The notes under the pieces: generated by a model
Databases searched by the model: none
Told to the model about the DNA's origin: nothing
Seen by the model: the letters and a program-made list of their open reading frames with translations, nothing else
Assembly (NCBI GenBank): GCA_900759575.1
Contig: CAAEVU010000081.1
Span: forward strand, 1-15,927
Source: Clostridia bacterium
GTDB lineage: Bacteria; Bacillota; Clostridia; Oscillospirales; Acutalibacteraceae
Length of the DNA stretch: 15,927 bases
Reading direction: 5' to 3'
Made by a program: the position numbers and the translations under genes
In this document: piece by piece, positions 1 through 7,573 of the stretch
How positions within the stretch are numbered: position 1 is the stretch's first letter
Layout: every line of letters begins with the position of its first letter

Positions 1-2
1 CT

Positions 3-737
3 CTGGAAGCCATTCCTTTACAGGAGGACGGGACGTTTTCCCAGCTGCCTTTTTTGCAGACATGCACCTTGTATAATTCCTGGATCGGCGGTCATCCCAA
101 CAGTGCTCTAGGATTTGTTTTTGTCTACACGATCCCCGTGTATACTGCCATCGCTTACAGTTGGACATACCTCTCGGAAGAGTACAGCGGCTACACACGA
201 ATTATGGTCGCGCGCATAGGCAAGCTTTCCTACTTCTTTTGTAAGCATTTGGCGGTTTTCCTGGCAGGAGCGTTGGTGGTGTTGATCCCTATGTTGGTCA
301 GCTTACTATTTACGGCCTGTCTCATCCCTGCGTACAAGCCCTGCGTGGAGATGGCCCTCTACTACCAGGTGAATTCTGCAAGTCTCCTGCGGGACCTGTA
401 CTATTCCCATCCATTTGCAGCGGTGGTATGCAACATGGTGGAAATCACTATTTTTGCAGGGCTGTGGAGCACTGTCCCACTGGCGGTCTCTTATTTTGTG
501 AAGAATCGGTTTATTGCCTTGTTTGCTCCCTACTTAGTGTTACTGTTTGTGGTGGCTTCTGCAGGACGGGCACTGGTGTACCGATCGTATTTGGAAACTT
601 CCATTTTTGATTATTTGCAGCTTACTGGGACTGCGCTGTCCCAATCTGTTTGGATGCTTATAGGGCAGCTGGCATTCTTGCTATTTGTCCCGCTGATCAT
701 CACTTGGATAAAGGGGGCAAAATCCGATGTTCTCTAA
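3..737 (+). CDS. ABC-2-like membrane permease subunit, 5' end missing
   Basis: The reading frame is open from the first base of the window, so the true start lies upstream. A TTG at 54 could serve as a start but has no good ribosome binding site. About five hydrophobic segments are visible: one soon after the conserved-looking NSWIGG stretch, one at LAVFLAGALVVLIPMLVSLL, one around VEITIFAGLWSTVPLAVSYF, one at FIALFAPYLVLLFVVASAG and one at the C-terminus, which ends with a short basic tail. This architecture fits the membrane subunit of a BcrB/ABC-2-type transporter. The next gene starts inside this one (ATG 727, stop 735-737), and the third gene of the run is an ATPase, so this is most likely one of two membrane partners in a single transporter. 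The substrate is unknown. The family call rests on topology and neighbours, not on a diagnostic motif. Confidence 0.7.
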   Translation: MEAIPLQEDGTFSQLPFLQTCTLYNSWIGGHPNSALGFVFVYTIPVYTAIAYSWTYLSEEYSGYTRIMVARIGKLSYFFCKHLAVFLAGALVVLIPMLVSLLFTACLIPAYKPCVEMALYYQVNSASLLRDLYYSHPFAAVVCNMVEITIFAGLWSTVPLAVSYFVKNRFIALFAPYLVLLFVVASAGRALVYRSYLETSIFDYLQLTGTALSQSVWMLIGQLAFLLFVPLIITWIKGAKSDVL

Positions 738-1584
738 GTTCTTTTGTCACGATATAAAAAATGGCATTGGAGATCACAAAGTCCGCCTCCTTGTAGGGTT
801 TCTCATGTTCTTCTGCCTTGCTTCTTATCACTTTCTCACCTTACGAATCTACGAACTTACCAATCCGGAATTCTTTGAAAGCCCTGTAACAACAGGGGAT
901 TATTTTCTTGTTCTGGTGGGAGGGTGTGGAAAAGTGGAGCAACTTTCCGACGGGGGCAGCACGTTTGTAATGCCAGTGCTGTGGGTGGTGTTTGTGCTGT
1001 GGGTGCTGTTTGCGTCCCTTTACTATCCCTTCATAGATTTGAATGGCATGGGAAAACACCTGCTCTGCCTCTCTGGTCAGCGGGGCATTTGGTGGTTCTC
1101 CAAATGCCTGTGGACAGCATGCAATACTTTAGTTCATTACTTGCTAGCATTCGCAGCAAGCATAGCAGCAGGCCTTTGCTTTGGAGCTAAGTTCAGTATA
1201 GATGCCAATGTTTACCTCTATCAAGAGCTGGAAATGAACTTGGGAACCCTCACCTCGGGAACTATTTGGAAAACTGCTCCGCTGTTTTTCACGACGGCCC
1301 TTGTATTGGTGGCACTGGCTCTTTTGCAGCTGACCCTGTCGGTAGCGGTGAAGCCTTTGTTCAGTTATTTGGCGCTGGCAGCCTATCTCTTTGCGGGGGC
1401 GTATGTGCAGAGTCCGGCACTGCTGGGGAATTTTGCCATGCCCGCCCGGAGCAGTCTACTGACAACTACCGGTTTGCCCCCGCTCTTGGGTGGGCTGCTT
1501 TGCCTGTGGGTCATCGTTGGCAGTGTGTTGTTAGGCTGGATGCTATTTGAGAAAAAGGACATTTTGGGAGGGGATGGAGTATGA
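727..1584 (+). CDS. ABC transporter membrane subunit, second of a pair
   Basis: This is a 285-residue protein with about six hydrophobic segments: roughly residues 20-38, 80-103, 130-155, 180-208, 208-230 and 248-272. It starts with a basic cytoplasmic-looking N-terminus (MFSKFFCHDIKNGIGDHK). The start ATG at 727 sits about ten bases after a GGGGG-rich ribosome binding site at 711-716 and overlaps the end of the upstream permease by 11 bases. Its stop overlaps the ATPase start in an ATGA junction (1581-1584). No catalytic motif is present. The tight overlaps on both sides argue for a three-protein transporter with two dissimilar membrane subunits and one ATPase, as in bacitracin-resistance-like ABC systems. 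It could export a peptide or lipid-linked compound; the sequence does not say which. Confidence 0.72.
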   Translation: MFSKFFCHDIKNGIGDHKVRLLVGFLMFFCLASYHFLTLRIYELTNPEFFESPVTTGDYFLVLVGGCGKVEQLSDGGSTFVMPVLWVVFVLWVLFASLYYPFIDLNGMGKHLLCLSGQRGIWWFSKCLWTACNTLVHYLLAFAASIAAGLCFGAKFSIDANVYLYQELEMNLGTLTSGTIWKTAPLFFTTALVLVALALLQLTLSVAVKPLFSYLALAAYLFAGAYVQSPALLGNFAMPARSSLLTTTGLPPLLGGLLCLWVIVGSVLLGWMLFEKKDILGGDGV

Positions 1585-2213
1585 CCATTGAAGTAAAAAA
1601 TGTGACGAAGGTACTCCGAAAGATTACTGTGTTGGAGGATGTAAATCTCACACTGGAAAGTGGCACCATCTATGGGCTCCGAGGTGTCAACGGCTCTGGT
1701 AAAACCATGCTCATGCGCCTGCTTGCCGGTTTGATCCGGCCCACGAGAGGGATGGTGCTTATAGATGGCAGACAGCTGGGAAAAGAGCTTTCCTTTCCTC
1801 CAGACATGGGGATGCTCATTGAAAACCCGGCATTTTTAGACGGCTACACCGCTGCTCAAAATCTGCGGCTCTTGGCAGGTATTCGGAAAAAAGTGGAAGA
1901 GGAACGCATCCAAGAAGTGCTGCAGCAAGTGGGACTTGGCTATGAAGATAAACGGAGATACCGGCAATTCTCTTTGGGAATGAAACAGCGTCTGGGAATT
2001 GCCGGGGCAGTGCTAGAGCATCCTGCGCTGTTGCTCATAGATGAACCTACCAACGCCCTGGACACAGACGGGGTAGAAATGGTTCAGAAGTTGCTATTGG
2101 AGGAGAAAGAACGAGGAGCACTGATTGTGCTGGCCTGCCACGATTTTACCGTTCTGCAAAGCCTTTCTGATGTGCTATACTTAGTGAAAGAGGGGCAGGT
2201 GTCACCCCTATGA
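1581..2213 (+). CDS. ABC transporter ATP-binding protein, BcrA-like
   Basis: This 210-residue protein is a single nucleotide-binding domain. Walker A is GVNGSGKT (residues 35-42), the signature is FSLGMKQRLGI (130-140), Walker B is LLLIDEP (150-156) with catalytic glutamate 155, and the switch histidine is H187 in ACHD. The signature LGMKQR in place of LSGGQ is typical of the BcrA/LanF group, which export antimicrobial peptides or confer self-protection. The Q-loop region reads MLIENPAF, with glutamate where glutamine is usual, which is also common in this group. The protein is shorter than many BcrA members (around 300 residues) and has no C-terminal extension. It overlaps both neighbours by four bases (ATGA), so it is translationally coupled to the permease before it and the membrane-anchored protein after it. 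Confidence 0.93.
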   Translation: MTIEVKNVTKVLRKITVLEDVNLTLESGTIYGLRGVNGSGKTMLMRLLAGLIRPTRGMVLIDGRQLGKELSFPPDMGMLIENPAFLDGYTAAQNLRLLAGIRKKVEEERIQEVLQQVGLGYEDKRRYRQFSLGMKQRLGIAGAVLEHPALLLIDEPTNALDTDGVEMVQKLLLEEKERGALIVLACHDFTVLQSLSDVLYLVKEGQVSPL

Positions 2214-2842
2214 AGAACAAACGAAATCGTCTTGTTTGTACAATAGCAGTGTTGCTGCTGGCTGTTGTAGGGAGGATCTTGTGGATCAACTTCAATACAA
2301 TCTCCTTTCCACAGGCGGATTTTCCCATAGGACAGTGGGTTCCCTTGGAGGGGGATTTTTTCTACTCAAGTGCAGAAGACACAAAGGGGTATGCTGTCCG
2401 TGTCTCCTCTGCCGAAGCCATGACTTACGAATCATTTATGAATCGTTTTGGAAAGTCTTTGGACTATTTGGGAGAGGAAAGCCGCCACGATGTCATTGTC
2501 TTAAAGGTGGAATTTCAAAATCAGGACAATCTCCAAGGCGGGGTGTTCATCCGAGATTTTAATCTAGTAAACGCCGCCCAGTCCCAATACTTCAACCCCA
2601 GTAGCAACTATATGGCCATTGCAAATCCAGACTTCGACCCCTATGCAGAGGGAGTCAAAGTCCAGCCAGGGACGGAGGCGTCCCTTTATTTTGTATACGA
2701 CACAGTGGCTCGGGCAGACAAGATCACTTATCTTGACCAGCAAAGAGGGAAAGAATCCCTTTCCATGTACCTCAATATAAGTCTTTACCCGGTACACAAA
2801 ATGGTGAAGATGGAAATATCCCTAAATGGGCTGGATGAATAA
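2210..2842 (+). CDS. membrane-anchored extracellular protein of unknown function
   Basis: This 210-residue protein starts with a basic N-terminus (MKNKRNR) followed by one hydrophobic segment (about residues 9-25), and the rest is soluble and apparently beta-rich. No lipobox cysteine follows the hydrophobic stretch, so it is more likely an uncleaved membrane anchor than a lipoprotein. The segment YAVRVSSAEAMTYESFMNRFG and the later VLKVEFQNQDN region recall DUF5028-type proteins, as a recollection rather than a proven match. It overlaps the ATPase gene by four bases (ATGA at 2210-2213), which makes it the fourth member of the transporter operon. A position outside the membrane next to a BcrA-like exporter suggests an accessory or substrate-binding role, which is inference. 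Confidence 0.75.
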   Translation: MKNKRNRLVCTIAVLLLAVVGRILWINFNTISFPQADFPIGQWVPLEGDFFYSSAEDTKGYAVRVSSAEAMTYESFMNRFGKSLDYLGEESRHDVIVLKVEFQNQDNLQGGVFIRDFNLVNAAQSQYFNPSSNYMAIANPDFDPYAEGVKVQPGTEASLYFVYDTVARADKITYLDQQRGKESLSMYLNISLYPVHKMVKMEISLNGLDE

Positions 2843-2866
2843 AAAGCAGAAAAATACCTGTCACCT

Positions 2867-2904
2867 ATCGGCCGATGGAACACACTAATGTGGAGAAAGA
2901 CATA
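2867..2904 (+). promoter_or_regulatory. possible ECF-type promoter with adjoining palindrome
   Basis: The 81-base gap before the sigma gene holds a perfect 10-base palindrome, ATCGGCCGAT (2867-2876). This is followed at once by GGAAC (2877-2881), and 17 bases later by GACATA (2899-2904). GGAAC with a 16-17 base spacer resembles the -35 of ECF-dependent promoters, which are often autoregulated. The -10 element is not a strong match, so this is a weak call. No terminator is visible after the preceding gene, so read-through from the transporter operon is also possible. Confidence 0.3.
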
Positions 2905-2923
2905 AAGAGGGAGGGAACGCAGC

Positions 2924-3460
2924 GTGGAGTGGGGTTCGGCACGGTTGGTGCGGCAGGCGCGAAACGGAAATCATGAAGCGTTTACCCAGCTCATACTAGC
3001 AAACGAAGGAATGCTCTCCCGAGTGGCACTGTCTTTGCTGCACAACACAGAAGATGCCGCTGATGCCGTACAGGATGCAATCCTGGCCGCATGGCAGGGG
3101 CTTCCCTCCTTGCGGGAGCCAAGATATTTCCGTACCTGGTTGGTGCGTATCCTCCTACGGTGCTGTTTCCAAGTGGGGAATTCCCGAGACAAACACGTCC
3201 ATGCGCAACTGAAGGAAGCTTTAGCGGCAACTGATGAAATTCCCGATTGGGACCAAGTGTTGGACGTGCGAGACGCTCTAGGCAGCATGAAACCGGAAGA
3301 CAAATTACTGCTGGGACTGTTCTATCAGGACAGGCTTTCTGTCCGTGAAATCGCCAAAGCATTGGATGTCAGCGAGGATTGCGTTAAGCAGCGGCTTTGC
3401 CGCAGCCGGAAACGGTTCCGCGCACTGTTTTCTAAAAAGGAGGGACCCACCCATGAGTAA
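2924..3460 (+). CDS. RNA polymerase sigma factor, sigma-70 family, ECF type
   Basis: This 178-residue protein begins at a GTG codon preceded by GAGGGAGGGA (2907-2916). Region 2 spans about residues 10-78 and includes the core-binding stretch NTEDAADAVQDAILAAWQ and YFRTWLVRILLR. Region 4 spans about 110-168, with the helix-turn-helix LSVREIAKALDVSEDCVKQR and a basic C-terminal helix. There is no region 1 or 3, as expected for the ECF class. Its stop overlaps the start of the downstream gene by eight bases (ATG 3453, stop 3458-3460). That gene encodes a one-pass membrane protein of the DUF4179 kind, the usual anti-sigma partner. The pair probably responds to a cell-surface signal, and the transporter genes just upstream are candidate targets. 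Confidence 0.93.
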   Translation: MEWGSARLVRQARNGNHEAFTQLILANEGMLSRVALSLLHNTEDAADAVQDAILAAWQGLPSLREPRYFRTWLVRILLRCCFQVGNSRDKHVHAQLKEALAATDEIPDWDQVLDVRDALGSMKPEDKLLLGLFYQDRLSVREIAKALDVSEDCVKQRLCRSRKRFRALFSKKEGPTHE

Positions 3461-5036
3461 TAGCCGTAATTGGAAAAAAGCCCTCCGTACTTATTTTTCC
3501 CAAGAAACCGTGCCCCAGGAGATTCACAGCCGGATTGTAGAAACCTGCCGCCAGTTACAGCCTTGTCCCCATCGACCGGCGAAGACGGTGTGGAGGCGAC
3601 TAGCTGTCACCGCTGGTGCAGTATTGGTGGCCTTTGGGCTGCTCTGTGGGGTAAACGCAGTTAACCCCGCCTTTGCAGAAAGCATACCCTTAATTGGGCG
3701 GGCGTTTCGCCTATACAACACAGGAAAAACCACTCTTGGCAGCTATATGGGAACGTATGATGGTGTGGAAGAGCCCCATAGTCTGGCACAGGCTTCTCAC
3801 ACGAACCTTTCCCTTTCCGTGGAGGAAGCCTTTTGCGATGGGGAATACGTCCACCTCACCTTTGCCGTCACAGACGCAAGTGAAACTATGCTTGAAGATC
3901 TTACCTCCTTGGACGCTAGTGTGACTGCCACAGTAAATGGAGTTCCTCTGGAGAAAACAAGTATCTCTCTCTATCCTGAGCACGGAACCCTTTTGGGGGC
4001 ACTCTCTCTTCCTCTGCCGGTTGTCGTCGGTGATGGAGACACTGTAACGGTCTCCTATCAAATGACAGACCTCACCCGCACCTATGACAACGGGAGCGCA
4101 TGGGAAGCTATTCCCGGCTCTTTTTCAGGCAGTTTTTCCCTCCCTGCGACCACGGATTACAACCGACAGACGACTATCACTGGGAACAGATCTGTGGTGG
4201 AGATTCACAATGTAAAACTTACGCCATCCTACACCAAGATCGACTACACTATTCCCTTTTGGGGATTTCGGTCTTACACTGTGGATTTTCCCAGACTGTT
4301 TCTGCCGGACGGCACTCCCATTCCGTATAATCTCAGCCAAAGCCAAGTGCCAAGCCCCGATGATATTCCCCGTGACGCTACAGAGATTTCCGGTTCTGCC
4401 TGCTTTGATGGACTTCCTAGCGGTACCCAGCAGGTGATCCTCCGATTTCTGGAAGAAGATCTAGACTCCTACACAGCAACGGAAATGATTGATTATGGAA
4501 TGGAGGTGCGGGTGCTGGCGGAAGTCACCATTGATCTTACCACCGGGAATTCTTTTTCCAGTGACACCTATTTGGATGCAGGGATGACGTTTGCAGAGGA
4601 TTATCTGGAAACCTATCCCTCCCTTCGTTGGACTATGTCGTTTGATGACCCGGACGTCATTGCCCTGGGGCAGGCCAGATGGGACACCATTGTCTCCATC
4701 CCAGGCCTTTTTGAGCACGGGAACAGCCTGTGGTCTTTACAGTACCAGAAGGAGTTCACAGTAGAATTTGTCACAGATGGCACCACTCCAGAAAATGATC
4801 TTATGATTGCTATTTCAACAGAGGAGGGAGATGTGGTGGCCGAAGGTACTCTTCTCCACGACCTTGCCCAGAAATCCTACAGCGGCGGCGATCCGTATTA
4901 CACCTGGAAAACCACCTTACAGCCTCAAAACGGCTATGTTCCTCGCCTGCTGGACACTCTCACAGTCACATTGGAAGACCCAGCTACCGGCGAGTCACTA
5001 TACAAGCGTTCTGTGCGTCTCACCTGGGCCCGCTGA
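3453..5036 (+). CDS. DUF4179-type membrane anti-sigma factor
   Basis: The best start is ATG 3453, eight bases after AAGGAGGG (3437-3444), rather than an upstream in-frame start near 3345 that would lie deep inside the sigma gene. The protein is 527 residues long. Residues 1-48 are a charged cytoplasmic region that would hold the sigma factor. A single transmembrane helix lies near 49-68 (LAVTAGAVLVAFGLLCGV). It is followed by NPAFAESIPLIGRAFRLYN, typical of the start of DUF4179 domains, and then a long beta-rich extracellular part with LSVEEAFCDGEYVHLTFAV. The C-terminal half contains repeated beta-strand-like blocks (for example ITGNRSVVEIHNVKLTPSYT), as in DUF5643-like extensions. No zinc-binding HxxxCxxC motif is present, so it is not a ZAS anti-sigma. 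Its overlap with the sigma gene supports one-to-one coupling. Confidence 0.85.
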   Translation: MSNSRNWKKALRTYFSQETVPQEIHSRIVETCRQLQPCPHRPAKTVWRRLAVTAGAVLVAFGLLCGVNAVNPAFAESIPLIGRAFRLYNTGKTTLGSYMGTYDGVEEPHSLAQASHTNLSLSVEEAFCDGEYVHLTFAVTDASETMLEDLTSLDASVTATVNGVPLEKTSISLYPEHGTLLGALSLPLPVVVGDGDTVTVSYQMTDLTRTYDNGSAWEAIPGSFSGSFSLPATTDYNRQTTITGNRSVVEIHNVKLTPSYTKIDYTIPFWGFRSYTVDFPRLFLPDGTPIPYNLSQSQVPSPDDIPRDATEISGSACFDGLPSGTQQVILRFLEEDLDSYTATEMIDYGMEVRVLAEVTIDLTTGNSFSSDTYLDAGMTFAEDYLETYPSLRWTMSFDDPDVIALGQARWDTIVSIPGLFEHGNSLWSLQYQKEFTVEFVTDGTTPENDLMIAISTEEGDVVAEGTLLHDLAQKSYSGGDPYYTWKTTLQPQNGYVPRLLDTLTVTLEDPATGESLYKRSVRLTWAR

Positions 5037-5054
5037 GTACTGAAAATCTTCCTG

Positions 5055-5163
5055 CAGTACCAAACCAGTATCACTTCATGGCGATTTCACCGGGAGACCG
5101 GCTCAACCTCCTCTCTTTCCTGCTCCCTAATCGCTGTTTCCACATTCACTTCAAAATCGCATG
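5055..5163 (+). repeat. diverged dispersed repeat, copy A
   Basis: This segment begins 19 bases after the anti-sigma gene. Its left edge, CAGTACCAAACCAG (5055-5068), matches 12087-12100 with one mismatch. Its right edge, CCACATTCACTTCAAAATCGCA from 5140, matches 12173-12194 with one mismatch. The two edges are 85 bases apart here and 86 bases apart at the other site, so the whole segment is probably one homologous element with a diverged middle. A small hairpin (ATGCC/GGCAT, 5161-5174) lies at its right end. No function is known to me. Confidence 0.55.
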
Positions 5164-5274
5164 CCGAGGGGCATACAAACCAGCCCAGTGTTTTGTACAA
5201 ATTATTTTTATCTCACACTCTGTCTGCTGCAATGATACCTTCTGGTTGCCGCAAATCATACATCAACAGAAAAA

Positions 5275-5692
5275 TCACCTTACACAGCTACGCTCTAAAT
5301 GGATGTGATGGTAAAAAGCGATTTTCCGAAACTCGAGAATCCTCTCTGCAAGACTTTCCAGCTCATACATTGAGGATATCCAGTCATTGTTTGATTTACA
5401 CTCATTTTTCTGTAATCCAAAAATCGTTCTAACTCCATAAATTTCTGTTATGGCAAACCGACCTGCAATATATTTCTTCAGATCTTCATAATCAATCATA
5501 ACAGGGTCCGGTTCAACCTCCGTTACAACATTCTGCGCTGCCAAATGATTAGCTGTTATCCCAAACCCCGTTCCGAAATTCAAAATCCTTTCCCGGAATA
5601 ATTTAGATTCCTCCACACAAGTATATAAAACCATTTTCCCATGGCCGCTGCATATTCTCCCAGTAAGCGTGAATATTGGATCTATCCCTTAT
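5275..5692 (-). pseudogene. class I SAM-dependent methyltransferase, internally deleted and frameshifted
   Basis: A continuous frame from 5634 down to the stop at 5275-5277 encodes two parts of one methyltransferase that are normally far apart. The first part is the SAM-binding motif I region, RILNFGTGFGITANHLA, and motif II, VTEVEPDPVMI. It is joined near 5485-5500 directly to a C-terminal part, DLKKYIAGRFAITEIYGVRT through IAFYHHIHL. Family members have well over a hundred residues between these parts, so the catalytic middle is missing. Upstream, a second frame reads IHAYWENMQRPW, the expected N-terminus, and breaks into the main frame around 5635-5643. In that frame a ribosome-binding-like GGAGGA (5700-5705 region, minus strand) precedes ATA at 5692-5690 where ATG would be expected. 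Lost start, frameshift and deletion together mark a dead gene. The family assignment is from memory of the motifs. Confidence 0.8.
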
Positions 5693-6008
5693 TTTTCTTC
5701 CTCCGTTCGTTACATTATCAGATCACGCTTTGCCAGTGGCCAGCGATGCGGCGAAAGACGTTGCCGTTTGTTGTGCAGCGTTTCTTTGGCATGGTTAGTG
5801 GGTCCTACTTTCAGGTTGGTTTTCTTCGACCACCAACACTCCCCGATATGTGTCCCCTACACACACCCTCAGTTCGCGAACTGGACAGAGATAAACTCCC
5901 CGTCTTTTGGTAGATTTACACCTACATTGGGCGGGGAGATTTTCTTGAGCTTATTCTTTGTTGATTGCGGCACAGTTTTTGAGGTGGGATTCCCTTGTTT
6001 TATGGTTA
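5693..6008. other. gene-free stretch, probably decayed DNA
   Basis: No convincing gene, ribosome binding site or transposase motif is visible on either strand here. The only structure seen is an inverted repeat, CTCCCCG (5896-5902) with CGGGGAG (5932-5938), enclosing a 29-base loop that itself contains GTAG and CTAC. A short T-rich run follows on the plus strand. It could be a weak terminator or the remains of a mobile-element end. Confidence 0.4.
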
Positions 6009-6010
6009 GC

Positions 6011-6036
6011 AAAAGGCTGGGATTACTCCCAGCCTT
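6011..6036 (-). terminator. rho-independent terminator for the minus-strand regulator remnant
   Basis: On the minus strand, AAGGCTGGGA pairs with TCCCAGCCTT around a four-base loop (6013-6036), and the stem runs into TTTTGCT. It lies about 90 bases beyond the stop of the GntR/FCD remnant, which points to termination of that transcript. A near-copy with the same TTTTGCT tail occurs at 15658-15681. Confidence 0.75.
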
Positions 6037-6127
6037 CGCAAAAAATATCTCTTTCAATTTGCACACCTGATAAGACACTGTCAGACCCTTTTCTATCCTC
6101 ACAAGTACGTCCTGTGCCCTGTGAAAT

Positions 6128-6711
6128 TCACGGCCCGACTTGGTGCATCAGGGCAGCGTGGGCCATGACGGCAAGGTAGGCCTGTACCGGGTCCCCGGCT
6201 TTGACAGCATCCAAAATCTGCTGGTGGCACTGGCAAATATCCCGACGAGACAGTTTGCTGGACACCTGTTGCAGTTCCGGGTGGTTGAAAAAGCCCATGG
6301 GGGAATCCTGCAGTGCGCTGAAATAAGGATCTTGCAAAGAGTCCAACAGCACCCGGTGGAACTGCTGGTCCAAGGTGAAAAATTCCCCAAAATCCCCGTG
6401 GGAATCCACTACTGCCCAGGTGGCGGTCAGATTTTCCTCCAGCTTTCGGGCGTAGGGATTTTCGGGGTTTTCTTTGCACGCTTTCGCCAAGCAAGATGCG
6501 CAATACCCCTCTGTGGCAGTGCTGAAATGATAATGCTGGGTGATCTCCTCCGCTGTCATCTGGTGAAGCCGGATTCCTCTGCTTGGAAGGACGTCGATTC
6601 TTTTTTCATCGCAAAACAGGAAGTCGTCTCACGCAAAAACGCAGCCGTTTTCGGATTTTCAACCTAATCGCTCAATGCCGTCCACCAGGCTGGCGGCAAA
6701 GGTGTATCCTT
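6128..6711 (-). pseudogene. GntR/FadR-family regulator with broken DNA-binding half
   Basis: The open part (ATG 6559 to TGA 6128-6130, 143 residues) is an FCD ligand-binding domain. It has EEITQHYHFSTATEGYCA at its start, FTLDQQFHRVLLDS with the aspartate and histidine expected for metal binding, and two further histidines in ICQCHQQILDAVKAGD and VMAHAALM. Such regulators normally carry an N-terminal winged helix of 60-70 residues. Here the same frame can be followed upstream through two TGA codons (6629-6631 and 6659-6661). It reads DDFLFCDEKRIDVLPSRGI, which fits the wing at the end of such a domain, and earlier TFAASLVDGIERL, which fits its first helix. The recognition-helix part in between is missing. 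The gene is therefore probably non-functional as a DNA-binding regulator. A stand-alone FCD protein starting at 6559 cannot be excluded, but no good ribosome binding site precedes it. Confidence 0.65.
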
Positions 6712-6826
6712 ATATTCATATACGTGTTGTTTACAATTAAGATTATGCACTCCGGGATACACTTCACAATCGACTGGGGTAATTATGCGCTAGGGTTTCG
6801 TTCTTTTATTTATTCTCGTTTTGGTA

Positions 6827-6832
6827 TATAAT
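6827..6832 (+). promoter_or_regulatory. -10 element of the two-component operon
   Basis: A perfect TATAAT lies 29 bases upstream of the LytTR response-regulator start. The AT-rich stretch before it offers only a poor -35 (TTTTAT, 6804-6809, 17-base spacing). The gene is then reached through a clear AGGAGG at 6849-6854, seven bases before ATG 6862. Confidence 0.5.
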
Positions 6833-6861
6833 TTTGTCATCATTTTGCAGGAGGAACCTAC

Positions 6862-7563
6862 ATGGACTACCGAATCGCCGTGTGCGATGATCGAAAAGGG
6901 GATAGAGACCTGGTGTGTCAGCTGGCGCACCAATGGGCAGAAAATCGAGGATTTGACGTGGAAGTGCGTCAATTTTCCTCGGGGGATGCCTTTCTCTTTC
7001 AATACACCGAGGACAAGGCTTGGGATATTCTGCTGCTGGATGTAGAAATGCCCGGATGCAACGGGGTGGAACTTGCCAAACAAGTGCGGCTGGAAAACAA
7101 GCTGACCCAGATCGTCTTTGTCACCGGATACTCGGACTATATTGCGGAAGGTTACGATGTGTCGGCACTCCACTATCTTCTCAAGCCTGTCAGCCGGGAC
7201 AAGCTCTGTTCTGTGTTAAATCGGGCGGTAGAGCGTTTGAAACGCGATGGACGCTTTCTGTTGCTGGAACTTCCCGAAGAGCTGGTCCGGGTGCCTCTTT
7301 TCCAAGTAGAGTATTTGGATGTCCGTCAGAATTATGTGACAGTTCACACGCCGGAAACTTCCTACACCGTAAAAAAGACGCTCACCGCCATGGAACGAGA
7401 TTTGGACGACCGATTCTTTCGGGTGGGCCGTTCCTTTATCTTGAATCTGAGCAAAGTTCAGAAAGCCACCAAACGGGAGGCCATAATGCTCAGCGGAGCC
7501 ACGGTTCCCCTTCCGCGGGGCGGGTATGAGACCTTAAACCAGGCGATCATTCAAAAGCTGTAA
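6862..7563 (+). CDS. LytTR-family response regulator (AgrA-like)
   Basis: This 233-residue protein has an N-terminal receiver domain (about 1-122). It shows the acidic pair D9-D10, the phospho-accepting aspartate D60 in LLLDVEMP, T88 in FVTGY and the conserved lysine K108 in YLLKPV. Residues 130-233 form a LytTR DNA-binding domain, with YLDVRQNYVTVHT, a FFRVGRSFILNLSKV stretch and the final PLPRGGYETL. Regulators of this type are phosphorylated by GHKL-family kinases and commonly control bacteriocin, quorum-sensing or virulence genes. It has its own likely promoter and a strong ribosome binding site. The kinase gene follows after 10 bases and two ABC exporter genes follow that, so those transporters are the natural candidate targets. 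Confidence 0.95.
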   Translation: MDYRIAVCDDRKGDRDLVCQLAHQWAENRGFDVEVRQFSSGDAFLFQYTEDKAWDILLLDVEMPGCNGVELAKQVRLENKLTQIVFVTGYSDYIAEGYDVSALHYLLKPVSRDKLCSVLNRAVERLKRDGRFLLLELPEELVRVPLFQVEYLDVRQNYVTVHTPETSYTVKKTLTAMERDLDDRFFRVGRSFILNLSKVQKATKREAIMLSGATVPLPRGGYETLNQAIIQKL

Positions 7564-7573
7564 GGAGGCGCCT

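Noticed and set aside
3345..3452. N-terminal extension of the anti-sigma protein to 563 residues
   Set aside because: It would start within the sigma region 4 coding sequence, whereas ATG 3453 has AAGGAGGG at good spacing.
5037..5060. Hairpin GTACTG/CAGTAC just after the anti-sigma stop as a terminator
   Set aside because: The stem is only six base pairs, the loop is 12 bases and no T-tract follows.
6140..6667. Plus-strand ORF of 175 residues opposite the FCD regulator remnant
   Set aside because: The minus strand encodes a recognizable FCD domain, and the plus-strand frame has no family features and appears to be its shadow.
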